From an uncultured Prevotellaceae bacterium (lineage in GTDB: Bacteria; Bacteroidota; Bacteroidia; Bacteroidales; Bacteroidaceae), in contig CASFNA010000010.1 in the NCBI GenBank assembly GCA_949295905.1, positions 79,481 through 143,480 on the forward strand: a DNA stretch of 64,000 nucleotides. The letters run 5' to 3'. Every line of letters begins with the position of its first letter. Within the stretch, counting starts at the first letter, position 1. The notes below the pieces were generated by a model, which worked only from the letters and a program-made list of their open reading frames with translations, searched no databases and was not told the DNA's origin. The translations under genes and the position numbers were made by a program. Of the stretch, positions 1 through 9,076 are shown piece after piece.

Positions 1-1
1 T

Positions 2-1405
2 AACAACCCTGTAATCGACGCTCAGTCAGACTGTTTCTACGCAGGCGTAGTGGCCGGCCAGTTGTCTGGCCCTGACGCAAGCGTGACCAACGTACATGTG
101 GCCAACGCCAAGATAAGCGCCGCTGACGCTTCAGGCATCAATGTCGGAGGCCTTGTAGGTTTTATGGTAGGCAACTCGTCGATGTCTTCGTGCTCGGCAG
201 ATAATGTTGAAATCTACGCTCCCGAGGGCAATGGCGTAGGCGGTCTGGTCGGCAACTCTGGTACCGGCGCGGCAATCAAGGCGTCGTCGGCAATCGGCAG
301 CATCACCGCAGGAAACTCTATCGGAGGCATCATCGGCAGTGCCGGCACTGACGTTACCGTGACCAACTGCCGTGCCGACATGGTTCTTACCGGTAAGAAC
401 ACGATAGGAGGTATAGCCGGTTCTTCGTCGAGAGGCTTGATAAGCAAGAACTACAGCCGTGGCACCATCACCGCAACCGAGGCCGACCGTTGGAACGGCA
501 ACTACAGCGTAGGCGGCATAATCGGCGACCTTACGACCGACTGGGGAGGCAGCGAAGACATCGTAGCCAGCGGCAACCTTGCTGCGATAGATGCCGTCAA
601 TCTGCCTGACGAGGCCGAGGCTAAGGCCGTTCACCGTGTCGTAGGCCGCACCATATTCGATGAGGAGTGGTTTGATGGTGAGGAGCCCCGAACCGAAGTC
701 GGACTGGCTGACAACTATGCCGTGGCCGAAATGACTGTCAACGGCTTTACGCTGACATCCGATGACGCTACGACCGTTGAGGGCGCCGACGTTGCTACGG
801 CCGACGTAAACGACGCGTTCTTCACCGACAGGCTGGGCTTCGTTTATGGAACAACGGCCGACGAGCCGTGGAAGACCAGCGGAACGGCATTCCCGATACT
901 GTACTTCGAGGAGATTGCTACGGGCATATCTTTGGATATGAGCACCGTGGAAATGCACCCGTCAGAGGAAATCAGGCTGACAGCCACCGTTACGGGGGCT
1001 GATGCCGACAGGGTAGAGTTCACTACGAGCGACGCCGGCGTGGCTGAAATCGTAGGGGTAGAGTATGACGGCAACACCGCAGTTGCCACCGTGCGTTGCG
1101 TTGCCGAGGGTACAGCCACTATCACGGCGGAGATTGACGGACAGACCGCAAGCTGCCAGATAACGGCTACTTCTACAGGCATTGACGACGTTGAGGCCGT
1201 TAACGGCACGGGCATCGTTGTGTCAGGCCGCAGCATCACCGCGCCTTCGGCCGTGCGTATCGACGTGTTCGGCATAAGCGGCAACAATGTAGCGTCGGCA
1301 GCAGGCGGGCGCGCTGACGTAAGCTCGCTGCCTTCGGGCGTTTACGTAGTGGCCGCAACCGATGCCGCAGGCAAGCGCGAAGTTGTCAAGGTGGTATTGA
1401 AGTAA
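2..1405 (+). CDS. GLUG/BIG2 surface or secreted protein, 5' partial
   Basis: The reading frame is open from the left edge, so the true start lies outside the window and the internal GTG at 50 is not a start. The visible part has several GLUG-like repeats (GGLVG, GGIIG, GGIAG, each about 25-35 residues apart) that form a beta-solenoid in many Bacteroidales surface proteins. A BIG2-type Ig-like domain follows, roughly codons 280-375. The last about 60 residues (SGRSITAPSAVRIDVFG, LPSGVYVV, then a basic end) look like a type-IX-secretion or sorting C-terminus. This suggests an exported adhesin-like or scaffold protein. No catalytic motif is visible and the ligand cannot be guessed. Confidence 0.75.
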   Translation, partial: NNPVIDAQSDCFYAGVVAGQLSGPDASVTNVHVANAKISAADASGINVGGLVGFMVGNSSMSSCSADNVEIYAPEGNGVGGLVGNSGTGAAIKASSAIGSITAGNSIGGIIGSAGTDVTVTNCRADMVLTGKNTIGGIAGSSSRGLISKNYSRGTITATEADRWNGNYSVGGIIGDLTTDWGGSEDIVASGNLAAIDAVNLPDEAEAKAVHRVVGRTIFDEEWFDGEEPRTEVGLADNYAVAEMTVNGFTLTSDDATTVEGADVATADVNDAFFTDRLGFVYGTTADEPWKTSGTAFPILYFEEIATGISLDMSTVEMHPSEEIRLTATVTGADADRVEFTTSDAGVAEIVGVEYDGNTAVATVRCVAEGTATITAEIDGQTASCQITATSTGIDDVEAVNGTGIVVSGRSITAPSAVRIDVFGISGNNVASAAGGRADVSSLPSGVYVVAATDAAGKREVVKVVLK

Positions 1406-1432
1406 CCGCCGGTCATTATGGATTAAATTTAT

Positions 1433-1517
1433 AAAGGCCGTCTTTTGCACGTCAAAAGGCGGCCTTTTAGCGTGCAAAAGGTGGTCTTTTGGAAGGCGAA
1501 AGACGGCCTTTTGCAAA
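1433..1517. repeat. Family C repeat array (GGCCGTCTTTTG type)
   Basis: Several inverted copies of a word close to AAAGGCCGTCTTTTGC follow the stop codon of the surface-protein gene by about 30 bases. Arms pair with each other and are flanked by short T runs, so the array can form nested hairpins and probably ends transcription. The same family recurs near 7984, 15416, 21571, 35064 and 42453. The rest of the gap up to gyrB holds a GA-rich, then TC-rich stretch (1550-1632) and no gene. Confidence 0.8.
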
Positions 1518-1686
1518 CCGCCTGACAGTCAACGGGTTACGGGAAGGTGAGAAGGTGGGGTGGTGAGAAGGTGAGAAAATGGGCTGTCTGCTTGTCAACT
1601 TGTCCCTCGTCTCTTGTCTGCTCGTTCCTCGTCTGGCATAAAATAGTTTTTAAGAATTAAAATTTCGTCATGTTGTTTTTTTTGCG

Positions 1687-1694
1687 TACTTTTG
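1687..1694 (+). promoter_or_regulatory. Bacteroidetes -7 box for gyrB
   Basis: TACTTTTG matches the Bacteroidetes -7 consensus TAnnTTTG and sits 25 bases before the gyrB ATG. The upstream -33 element is poor: a TTG at 1673 is too close. Confidence 0.55.
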
Positions 1695-1719
1695 CAAGTC
1701 AATATACACTAACTTGAAA

Positions 1720-3693
1720 ATGGCAGAAATTCAGAACAACGAGAACAATTATTCGGCCAGTAACATCCAGGTGCTTGAAGGCCTCGAGGCCGTGCGCAAG
1801 CGTCCTGCGATGTACATAGGCGACATCAGCGAGAAAGGTCTGCACCATCTGGTCAACGAGACCGTGGACAACTCCATCGACGAGGCCATGGCCGGATATT
1901 GTACCCATATAGAAGTTACAATCAACGAGGACAACTCAATCACCGTGCAGGACAACGGCCGAGGCATACCCGTTGACGAGCACAAGAAGCTGCACAAGTC
2001 GGCCCTTGAAGTCGTAATGACCGTGCTCCACGCAGGAGGCAAGTTCGACAAAGGCTCGTACAAGGTGTCGGGCGGTCTGCACGGCGTGGGCGTGTCGTGC
2101 GTCAACGCTCTGTCTACGCGCATGATGTCGCAGGTGTTCCGCGACGGCAAAATCTACCAGCAGGAGTATGAGAAGGGCAAACCGCTCTATCCTGTCAAGG
2201 TGGTAGGCGAGACCGAACTGCGCGGAACACGCCAGCAGTTCTGGCCGGACCCCACGATTTTCACCACGACCATTTACAAGTATGACATCATAGCCAAGCG
2301 TATGCGCGAGCTGGCCTACCTCAACGCCGGCATAAAAATCACGCTTACCGACCTTCGTCCCGACGAGGAAGGCAAGACGAAGCAGGAGGTGTTCCACGCC
2401 GTTGACGGCCTCAAGGAGTTTGTCCGCTACATCGACCGTCACCGCACGCACCTCTTCGACGACGTAATCTACCTCAAGACCGAGAAGCAGGGCATACCCA
2501 TCGAGGTGGCCGTGATGTACAACACCGACTATTCGGAGAACATTCACTCTTACGTTAACAACATCAACACCATAGAAGGCGGCACCCACCTCGTGGGATT
2601 CCGCATGGCCTTGACCTCGACTCTTAAGAAGTACGCCGACAACGACCCGGCAATATCGAAGCAAATAGAGAAGGCCAAAATCGAGATTGCAGGCGAAGAC
2701 TTCCGCGAAGGACTGACAGCCGTGATATCAATCAAGGTGGCCGAGCCGCAGTTTGAGGGCCAGACGAAGACCAAGCTGGGCAACAGCGAGGTCACGGGAG
2801 CCGTGCGTCAGGCCGTATCAGAGGCTCTTTCATACTACCTTGAGGAGCATCCGAAAGAGGCGAAGATGATATGCGACAAGGTCATACTGGCCGCTACGGC
2901 GCGCATCGCGGCGCGTAAGGCTCGCGAAAGCGTGCAGCGCAAGAACCCCATGAGCGGCGGCGGACTGCCCGGAAAGCTGGCCGACTGCTCCAACAAAGAC
3001 CCCAAGGAGTGCGAAATCTTCCTTGTCGAGGGTGACTCTGCAGGCGGCTCCGCCAAGCAGGGACGCAACCGCTTCACGCAGGCCATACTGCCTTTGAGGG
3101 GCAAAATCCTGAACGTTGAGAAGGTGATGTGGCACAAGGTGTTCGAGAGCGAGTCGGTAATGAACATCATACAGAGCATCGGCGTGCGCTTCGGCGTTGA
3201 CGGCGAGGACGACAAGGAGGCAAACATCGACAAGCTGCGCTACGACAAAATCATCATAATGACCGACGCCGACGTCGATGGTTCGCACATCGACACCCTC
3301 ATAATGACGCTCTTCTACCGCTTCATGCCCAAGGTGATACAGGAAGGACACTTGTATATCGCCACTCCGCCGCTTTACCTCTGCACGTACAAGAACAAGG
3401 TAAAGGAGTATTGCTACACCGACCAGCAGCGCCAGGCGTTCCTCGACAAGTACGGAAACGGTGTCGATGACGACAAGAACATACACACACAGCGATACAA
3501 AGGTCTTGGAGAGATGAACGCGGAACAGCTTTGGGAGACAACCATGAACCCCGAGACGCGCCTCCTGAAGCAGGTAACCATAGAGAACGCGGCCGAGGCC
3601 GACGAGATATTCTCTATGCTCATGGGCGACGACGTGGAGCCGCGCCGCCAGTTTATAGAGCAGAACGCCACCTACGCCAACATCGACGCGTAA
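1720..3693 (+). CDS. gyrB: DNA gyrase subunit B
   Basis: ATPase subunit of DNA gyrase, which introduces negative supercoils together with GyrA. The GHKL ATPase motifs are clear (TVDNSIDEA, GRGIPVD, GGLHGVG within the first about 130 residues), followed by the transducer domain. The TOPRIM domain has EGDSAGGSAKQGR and the metal-binding DADVDGSHI, and the C-terminus carries the conserved RYKGLGEMN. At 657 residues it has the usual length for a GyrB without the E. coli insertion. An upstream in-frame TTG at 1714 exists, but ATG 1720 is the natural start. A strong hairpin follows at 3743. ParE is an alternative, but the sequence reads as GyrB. Confidence 0.97.
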   Translation: MAEIQNNENNYSASNIQVLEGLEAVRKRPAMYIGDISEKGLHHLVNETVDNSIDEAMAGYCTHIEVTINEDNSITVQDNGRGIPVDEHKKLHKSALEVVMTVLHAGGKFDKGSYKVSGGLHGVGVSCVNALSTRMMSQVFRDGKIYQQEYEKGKPLYPVKVVGETELRGTRQQFWPDPTIFTTTIYKYDIIAKRMRELAYLNAGIKITLTDLRPDEEGKTKQEVFHAVDGLKEFVRYIDRHRTHLFDDVIYLKTEKQGIPIEVAVMYNTDYSENIHSYVNNINTIEGGTHLVGFRMALTSTLKKYADNDPAISKQIEKAKIEIAGEDFREGLTAVISIKVAEPQFEGQTKTKLGNSEVTGAVRQAVSEALSYYLEEHPKEAKMICDKVILAATARIAARKARESVQRKNPMSGGGLPGKLADCSNKDPKECEIFLVEGDSAGGSAKQGRNRFTQAILPLRGKILNVEKVMWHKVFESESVMNIIQSIGVRFGVDGEDDKEANIDKLRYDKIIIMTDADVDGSHIDTLIMTLFYRFMPKVIQEGHLYIATPPLYLCTYKNKVKEYCYTDQQRQAFLDKYGNGVDDDKNIHTQRYKGLGEMNAEQLWETTMNPETRLLKQVTIENAAEADEIFSMLMGDDVEPRRQFIEQNATYANIDA

Positions 3694-3742
3694 CCCGTTC
3701 CGCCATAAACGGCATACGTATAAGTGTTTCCAGATACACAGT

Positions 3743-3772
3743 TAAGCCCCGGTTAGAACAAGCCGGGGCTTA
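3743..3772 (+). terminator. Intrinsic terminator after gyrB
   Basis: A perfect 10-bp stem (TAAGCCCCGG with CCGGGGCTTA) encloses a 10-base loop about 50 bases after the gyrB stop. The downstream T tract is weak (TTATTG), so efficiency is uncertain. Confidence 0.7.
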
Positions 3773-3875
3773 TTGCGTCTACAGGTATAGTCCGTTCTGG
3801 CAAAGTATGCAAAAGGACATTCGTTTATAAAAATGGTTTTTTTATGGATGAATTGTCTCATTTTTCATGCAAACG

Positions 3876-3907
3876 TTTGGAGAAACGTAAACAAATCTTT
3901 ATATTTG
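3876..3907 (+). promoter_or_regulatory. Bacteroidetes promoter, -33 and -7
   Basis: TTTG at 3876-3879, 20 bases, then TATATTTG at 3900-3907. This is a near-consensus Bacteroidetes housekeeping promoter. It lies inside the longer open frame that begins at 3844, which supports the downstream start at 3973. Confidence 0.7.
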
Positions 3908-3972
3908 CCTTTGCATTCAAACAAATGTTTATATTGAGTTTGGTGCTTTTGTCTAATTTAATACTATTGATT

Positions 3973-5220
3973 ATGAAACATTTTTTTATCACGGTGGTGT
4001 TGTTTGTTGCCAGCATCAGTGCTTCCGGCCAAGGTTTTAATGACTTTATGCACAGTCGGTTGCAGAGGGATGGAGGATTGAGAGGGCTGAAAGTCGAGAC
4101 CGACTCGAAGCGTATCGGCACATCAATGAAGAAACAGAACGCGCCGATGCGCCGTGCGGTGGCTGTTGAACCGGAAGGTACGGCGCGCCGTTTCCTTATG
4201 GTAGACACGGAACAAGTGTATGGGTTTACCGATGAAGAAGGCTACCAGATCCTCTATCCGAGACTGAGGATGCAGGAAATAGTGTTCGCCGATGACGGTA
4301 AGGTGTATGTGCCAAACATGTTCCTCACATCAATTTTCGACCCGAGTTGGTTGGAAGGGGAACTTGACGAAGAGGGCAACATCGTGATAGAGGCAGGTCA
4401 GACTGTGGCTTCAATAGACGACCCCATGATGCCTGCTGACTATACGGTGAGCCTCGTTGACATGGCGACAGGAAGCGACCCGAGCAGCGAGCCTATAATT
4501 CTCTACTTCGACGAGACCGAAAACGCATACTACCTTGACGAAAATGCGTATCTTGGATTGTTCTCGGTTTACAACATGTTCGGAATGCCCATCACGCAGC
4601 TTTATACATATTGCATCGGGGTTGCTTATGGTGACACTGCCATTTTGCCTGAAGCCGTGGAGTATGATTATTTCTACGACGAGATGACTGAAGGGGGAAG
4701 CCTTGGGCAAAAGACCGATGTCAGCTTAATCTTTGACGAAGAGGGGACGGCCTTGTCAACAAGTCTGTTGCCGGCGCATCCGGACGCATTGATGATGCTT
4801 GAGCCGCAAGAGGACGGAAGCCTCACGCTTTATTCCACCTTTGTAGTGGATGACGACATGATAGTCAGTGCCGTAACAGAGGAGCCTGACGGCGGATATA
4901 AGACGGCGGCATGGGTGGACTATGTTTATAACGCTGGCGACGGGTCGTACAAAGTGGCTGAAGGCCAGTTGGTAGGCGACCTTTTTGTCGACCCGATGAA
5001 TGGCAGTGCCGGTTACAACAACCTTTATTCTAACATCTCGCTCGTGCCGAAAGAACCTACAGGCATCGGCCATGTTGAGGCTGGAAGCAAGGCGGGCATC
5101 GTTGCTACGGAATACTATGACATGTCGGGACGCCGCATCAGCAAGGCTGCAAAAGGCATAAACATCGTGGTTAAGAAATATGCCGACGGTACGAGAGAGG
5201 CGGTAAAGACGGTCAAGTAA
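3973..5220 (+). CDS. Secreted protein with C-terminal sorting-like motif
   Basis: A 415-residue protein not assigned to a named family. The start at 3973 gives a clean signal peptide (MKHFFITVVLFVASISASG), whereas the longer frame from 3844 would run through the promoter. The mature part is acidic and beta-rich. The last about 35 residues (YYDMSGRRI, then KGINIVVKKYADG and a basic tail) match the C-terminal motif frequent in Prevotella secreted proteins and resemble a T9SS or outer-surface sorting signal. It is a single gene with its own promoter and terminator. Probable location is the cell surface or exterior; the function is unknown. Confidence 0.75.
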   Translation: MKHFFITVVLFVASISASGQGFNDFMHSRLQRDGGLRGLKVETDSKRIGTSMKKQNAPMRRAVAVEPEGTARRFLMVDTEQVYGFTDEEGYQILYPRLRMQEIVFADDGKVYVPNMFLTSIFDPSWLEGELDEEGNIVIEAGQTVASIDDPMMPADYTVSLVDMATGSDPSSEPIILYFDETENAYYLDENAYLGLFSVYNMFGMPITQLYTYCIGVAYGDTAILPEAVEYDYFYDEMTEGGSLGQKTDVSLIFDEEGTALSTSLLPAHPDALMMLEPQEDGSLTLYSTFVVDDDMIVSAVTEEPDGGYKTAAWVDYVYNAGDGSYKVAEGQLVGDLFVDPMNGSAGYNNLYSNISLVPKEPTGIGHVEAGSKAGIVATEYYDMSGRRISKAAKGINIVVKKYADGTREAVKTVK

Positions 5221-5262
5221 CCGTTTTATGGCATACGTTATTCACGGAAAAGCCATATGGAC

Positions 5263-5291
5263 GGGCGGTGGGGCTATATTCTCCGCCGCCC
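5263..5291 (+). terminator. Terminator after the secreted-protein gene
   Basis: GGGCGGTGGG pairs with CTCCGCCGCCC (one G-U wobble), followed by TTATTTCTT. It stands about 45 bases after the stop codon. Confidence 0.7.
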
Positions 5292-5456
5292 TTATTTCTT
5301 GCTTCTGTCAGCCGTATTGACCGGATATGGCTTTGTGACACCGCTCAATATCCGCCCTTCAGTAACACTGAGGCACTTGATATGAAAAATGTTTTTGCGT
5401 GTATGGCCTGATGCTGTACCATGTATGTCTTGGAAATTCGGAGTAAATACAACAGC

Positions 5457-5489
5457 AAAGCGCCCTTGCATGTGTTGCAAGGGCGCTTT
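5457..5489 (-). terminator. Terminator after the OPT transporter gene
   Basis: A perfect 14-bp stem (AAAGCGCCCTTGCA with TGCAAGGGCGCTTT) with a 5-base loop lies directly after the stop of the minus-strand transporter gene. Confidence 0.75.
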
Positions 5490-5501
5490 CAATGAATGTT
5501 C

Positions 5502-7487
5502 TTATGCCTTCTTTGTCGCCTTTATGAAGTAAGTTATTAGTAAAGCGTAGGCTATGAGCGCGCACACCTGTGACAGCGGATTGGCCAGCCACTCGGCGTT
5601 GACGAGGTTGATGTTGCCGAAGCGCAGCAGCGCGCTTACCACTCCCATGAGCGCTCCTCCGGCGATGAAGCCGCTGGCGATAAGCGTGCCTTTCTCGCCG
5701 CGCGCCTTGTTTACGTCGGCATCCTTTGAGCGTGACGTTACGTACCAGTTGATGGCTCCGCCTACGAGCAGCGGTATGTTAAGCTCAATGGGGATAAACA
5801 TGCCGAGGGCGAAGGCCAGCGCTGGCACCTTGCAAAGCGTCAGTATGATGGCGATGAGGGCTCCGATGCCGTAGAGAATCCAGGGCGCGCCCACGCCGTT
5901 CATCAGCGGGTCGATGACCGCGGCCATGGCGTTGGCCTGCGGAGCTGCCAGCTGTCCGCTGGCGAATCCGTATGTCTTGTCGAGCAGTATCATGACTCCG
6001 CCTACGGTCGCGGCTGAAACCAGCGTGCCGAGGAACTTCCATGTCTCCTGTTTTTTAGGCGTAGTGCCGAGCCAGTAGCCAATCTTGAGGTCGGTTACGA
6101 ACGCTCCTGCCATTGACAGGGCGGTGCATACCACGCCGCCCATGATGAGCGCGGCCACCATGCCTCCTGTGCCTTTCAGTCCTACGGCCACCATGATGAC
6201 AGAAGCGAGGATGAGCGTCATGAGCGTCATTCCCGACACGGGGTTGCTGCCTACGATGGCGATTGCGTTGGCTGCGACGGTGGTGAAGAGGAAGGCTATT
6301 ACCGCAACGAGCAGTATGCCGACTACGGCGAAGAGCAGGTTGCCCTTCATGACGCCGAACCAGAAGAAGAAAAAGGTTATCACGATTGTGGCTATGGCAC
6401 CTATGGCGATGACCTTGAAGGGTATGTCACGCTGCGTGCGGAGCACCTGCCGGCCTTCTTTCTTGCCTCCGCGCATCTCGCGTGCGGCCAGGCTGACGGC
6501 GTTCTTTATTATGCCCCACGAGTTGATGATGCCTATCACGCCGGCCATGGCTATGCCGCCGATGCCGATGTACTTGCCGTATGACGTGAATATTTGTTCG
6601 GGCGACATGTCGCCTACGGCTGTGGCGATGGCCGGGTCCCACTGGTTGAGCACCTGCCCGTCGAACAGCACGGCCATTACGGGCACGATGAGCCACCATA
6701 CCGCCAGCGAGCCGAGGCAGATGATGAGGGCGTACTTCAGGCCGACTATGTAGCCGAGGCCGAGCACCGCCGCGCCGGTGTTGACCTTGAACACGAGCTT
6801 CGCCTTGTCGGCCAGCTGCTCGCCGAGGCCTATTACACGCGTGGTGAAGTTCTCGTTCCACCAGCCGAAGGTTGCCACGATGAAGTCATACAGTCCGCCC
6901 ACCAGTCCGGCCAGCAACAACGGCTTGGCCTGCTGGCCGCCCTTGGCTCCGCTTACGAGCACCTGCGTCGTGGCAGTAGCCTCGGGGAAGGGGTACTTGC
7001 CGTGCATGTCGCTCACGAAATACTTGCGGAACGGGATGAGGAACAGTATGCCCAGCACGCCTCCGAGCAGCGAGCTTAGGAATATTTCGATGAACGACGC
7101 GCCCATGCCGGGGTACTTGTCTTCAAGTATGTAGATGGCCGGCAGGGTGAATATGGCGCCCGCCACCACCGCGCCCGAGCACGCTCCGATGCTCTGTATG
7201 ATGACGTTCTCGCCGAGAGGGTTGCGCCGCTTTGCCGCGGTTGACACTCCCACGGCTATGATGGCGATGGGGATTGCGGCCTCGAACACCTGTCCTACGC
7301 GCAGGCCCAAGTACGCGGCGGCGGCCGAGAAGAGCATCGTCATGAGTACGCCCCATGTCACCGACCAGCCGTTGACTTCGGGGTAGACCTTGTGAGGGTC
7401 CATCACGGGGCGGTATTCTTCGCCCTCTTTCAGTTCGCGGAATGCGTTGTCAGGCAGCCGCATTCCGTCTTTTTCCAAGTCTTCCAT
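5502..7487 (-). CDS. OPT-family oligopeptide transporter
   Basis: A 661-residue integral membrane protein with about 14-16 hydrophobic segments separated by short loops. The pattern fits the oligopeptide transporter (OPT/YSL) superfamily of proton-coupled uptake systems, which take small peptides or metal chelates across the inner membrane. Recognisable pieces are the N-terminal NGWSVTWGVLMTMLFSAAAAY, the KYPFPEATATTQVL segment after the first helices, and repeated GNxxxGMTLMTL-like helices. The start ATG at 7487 follows an AT-rich gap. A TAATTTTG -7-like element on the minus strand lies at 7536-7543. The exact substrate cannot be read from sequence. Confidence 0.9.
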   Translation of the reverse strand: MEDLEKDGMRLPDNAFRELKEGEEYRPVMDPHKVYPEVNGWSVTWGVLMTMLFSAAAAYLGLRVGQVFEAAIPIAIIAVGVSTAAKRRNPLGENVIIQSIGACSGAVVAGAIFTLPAIYILEDKYPGMGASFIEIFLSSLLGGVLGILFLIPFRKYFVSDMHGKYPFPEATATTQVLVSGAKGGQQAKPLLLAGLVGGLYDFIVATFGWWNENFTTRVIGLGEQLADKAKLVFKVNTGAAVLGLGYIVGLKYALIICLGSLAVWWLIVPVMAVLFDGQVLNQWDPAIATAVGDMSPEQIFTSYGKYIGIGGIAMAGVIGIINSWGIIKNAVSLAAREMRGGKKEGRQVLRTQRDIPFKVIAIGAIATIVITFFFFWFGVMKGNLLFAVVGILLVAVIAFLFTTVAANAIAIVGSNPVSGMTLMTLILASVIMVAVGLKGTGGMVAALIMGGVVCTALSMAGAFVTDLKIGYWLGTTPKKQETWKFLGTLVSAATVGGVMILLDKTYGFASGQLAAPQANAMAAVIDPLMNGVGAPWILYGIGALIAIILTLCKVPALAFALGMFIPIELNIPLLVGGAINWYVTSRSKDADVNKARGEKGTLIASGFIAGGALMGVVSALLRFGNINLVNAEWLANPLSQVCALIAYALLITYFIKATKKA

Positions 7488-7598
7488 GTCTTTATTTGTC
7501 TTTGTTTGTTATTCCCTGTGTTTCGCATATTGGCGCAAAATTAAGAAAAATATCGCACATGGTGAAGAGAAAAGGGATATTTTAAGCGCGTATTTTAA

Positions 7599-7702
7599 TT
7601 GAGAATTGAGAATGGAGAATTGAGAATTATGATTTGTCTTTTAGCTATGTACCCTCAAAGGTAATCATAATTATACATTCCCAATTATCCATTCTCAATT
7701 CA
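7599..7702. repeat. Family D long hairpin (GAGAATTGAGAA type)
   Basis: The left arm (about 7599-7633) contains repeated GAGAATTGAGAA words and ATTATGATT. The right arm (about 7663-7702) carries the complement, with AATCATAATT at the inner end. It makes an imperfect stem of about 35 bp in the 618-base gap between the transporter and sirtuin genes. Confidence 0.7.
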
Positions 7703-7789
7703 AAACACGGTCGATTGCGGTTCATCCGCAGTTCGGGTGTATGGCATCATGAACGAAAATCAATACTACATCCTCTTCCAAGCCTGGTA

Positions 7790-7904
7790 GTCGGTAACTG
7801 TCATGCCGCACTCCGATGCGGCATCCAGTGTATGCATCCTGTGGCGTTGGGCGTGTTGTTTTTTTCTGGATGCCGCATCGGAGTGCGGCATGACAGTTAC
7901 CGAC
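7790..7904. repeat. Family B palindromic element, copy 1
   Basis: A 115-bp element with inverted arms: GTCGGTAACTGTCATGCCGC at the left and its complement at the right, ending GTTACCGAC. Each arm holds an inner palindrome, CCGCACTCCGATGCGG. Related copies are at 33421 and 42053. Confidence 0.85.
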
Positions 7905-7983
7905 CGCCCGGCTCGAAGTAGAATGTTTGCGCTTTTGGCTTTACAGTCAATACACCTAAATTGCGGATGAACCTCGATTGCAA

Positions 7984-8049
7984 TGCAAAAGGCCGTCTTT
8001 GACACGCTGAAAGGCCGTCTTTTGGAAGCCAAAAGACGGTCTTTTGCAG
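7984..8049. repeat. Family C repeat array
   Basis: Three GGCCGTCTTT-type words in alternating orientation lie about 57 bases after the stop of the minus-strand sirtuin gene. The position is consistent with a transcription terminator. Confidence 0.8.
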
Positions 8050-8105
8050 GGCTGTTTGTAACATGTTGAAATTCAGTTGGTTACGAACGGCGTAACGCCA
8101 TGCCG

Positions 8106-8810
8106 CTATTCGTCTCCGAGAAGGATGGCCGACAGCTCGCGCATACCCTCCGACGCGCCCTTCTGTATGTGCCTTACGTCATGCCGCCCGGCGGCCATCA
8201 CGGGCTTGGGGTCGATGAGGTATATGGGCGTCTGCGGTGCGGCGTACTGCACGAGGCCTGCCGCTGGGTAGACGTTGAGCGACGTGCCGATGATTACAAA
8301 CAGGTCGGCCTGCCGCGCGTAGTCGGCCGCCACGCTGATGTTGGGCACCGCCTCGCCGAAAAACACTATGTAGGGCCTGAGCAGCGAGCCGTCGCCCGCC
8401 TTCTCGCCGGGCTGCACGTCGAGGTCGCCGGGCGTCATGGTGCGTATGAAGTGAGGGTTGTCAACGTCGCGGCTGGAGCACGTCTTCATCAGTTCCCCGT
8501 GCAGGTGGATTACGCGCGAGCTGCCCGCCGCCTCGTGCAGGTTGTCAACGTTCTGCGTCACCACGGTCACGTCATACCGCTGTTCGAGCGCGGCCACGAG
8601 GCGGTGGCCCTCGTTCGGCTTGGCCTCAAGCAGCTTGCGGCGCAGCATGTTGTAAAAGTTGTTCACGTAGACGGGGTCTTCGAGCCACGCCTCATGCGTG
8701 GCGACGCGCGCCACGGGGTAGTTCTCCCAGAGGCCGTCGGCGTCGCGGAAGGTGCTCAGTCCGCTCTCTACGGACATTCCCGCACCGGTAAGTACGAAAA
8801 GTTTTTTCAT
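8106..8810 (-). CDS. cobB: Sir2-family NAD-dependent protein deacylase, zinc-ribbon lost
   Basis: A 234-residue sirtuin that should remove acyl groups from lysine using NAD. Rossmann-fold motifs are intact: GAGMSVESG at 9-17, followed by TFR, then TQNVD at 85-89, the catalytic-histidine motif HLHG at 102-105, and GTSLNVYPAA near 185-194. The zinc-binding module normally has four cysteines in two CxxC pairs. Here the whole protein has one cysteine (C111), so the zinc ribbon is absent. Zinc-less class III-like sirtuins are, as I recall, usual in Bacteroidetes. The substrate acyl type is unknown. Confidence 0.9.
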   Translation of the reverse strand: MKKLFVLTGAGMSVESGLSTFRDADGLWENYPVARVATHEAWLEDPVYVNNFYNMLRRKLLEAKPNEGHRLVAALEQRYDVTVVTQNVDNLHEAAGSSRVIHLHGELMKTCSSRDVDNPHFIRTMTPGDLDVQPGEKAGDGSLLRPYIVFFGEAVPNISVAADYARQADLFVIIGTSLNVYPAAGLVQYAAPQTPIYLIDPKPVMAAGRHDVRHIQKGASEGMRELSAILLGDE

Positions 8811-8839
8811 TGGCTTTCTAATTTTTGCACAGGAGTGGA

Positions 8840-8945
8840 GGAGTAAGGAGAGAAGGAGTAAGTAGAAATGTCTTGTCGGATTATATGTAAGGCGTTAAAG
8901 TTCTGAATGCAAGTCATTTTTACTTACTCCTTCTCTCCTTACTCC
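8840..8945. repeat. Family D purine-rich hairpin
   Basis: The arm GGAGTAAGGAGAGAAGGAGT (8840 onward, about 31 bases) pairs with its complement ending at 8945 across a 45-base loop. It lies between divergent genes (sirtuin on minus, FKBP on plus), so it is not simply a terminator. Confidence 0.8.
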
Positions 8946-9024
8946 TTTTCTCCTTATAAATACTTCTTCCCCACAAAATTAGTGAAATTTCCATAATAAT
9001 GCCGCCGTAATCGGATAAAAACAT

Positions 9025-9032
9025 TACCTTTG
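9025..9032 (+). promoter_or_regulatory. -7 box for the FKBP cluster
   Basis: TACCTTTG matches TAnnTTTG, 45 bases before the first FKBP gene. No convincing -33 box is visible. Confidence 0.55.
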
Positions 9033-9076
9033 CACGGTTTTTAATAAGGTATAAAAGAATTACAAAAATTAGAAGA

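Noticed and set aside
131-958. 275-codon minus-strand frame opposite the GLUG protein
   Set aside because: It lies fully inside a convincing repeat-containing gene and has no motif; high-GC shadow frame.
1545-1640. GA/TC-rich tract before gyrB as a CRISPR or tandem repeat
   Set aside because: Short words (GGTGAGAAGG, CTTGTC, CTCGTC) recur but without regular spacer-repeat spacing.
1936-2664. 242-codon minus-strand frame opposite gyrB
   Set aside because: Complement of a fully conserved essential gene; no domain resemblance.
6085-6753. 222-codon plus-strand frame opposite the OPT transporter
   Set aside because: Methionine/threonine-rich shadow of hydrophobic codons, entirely within the transporter gene.
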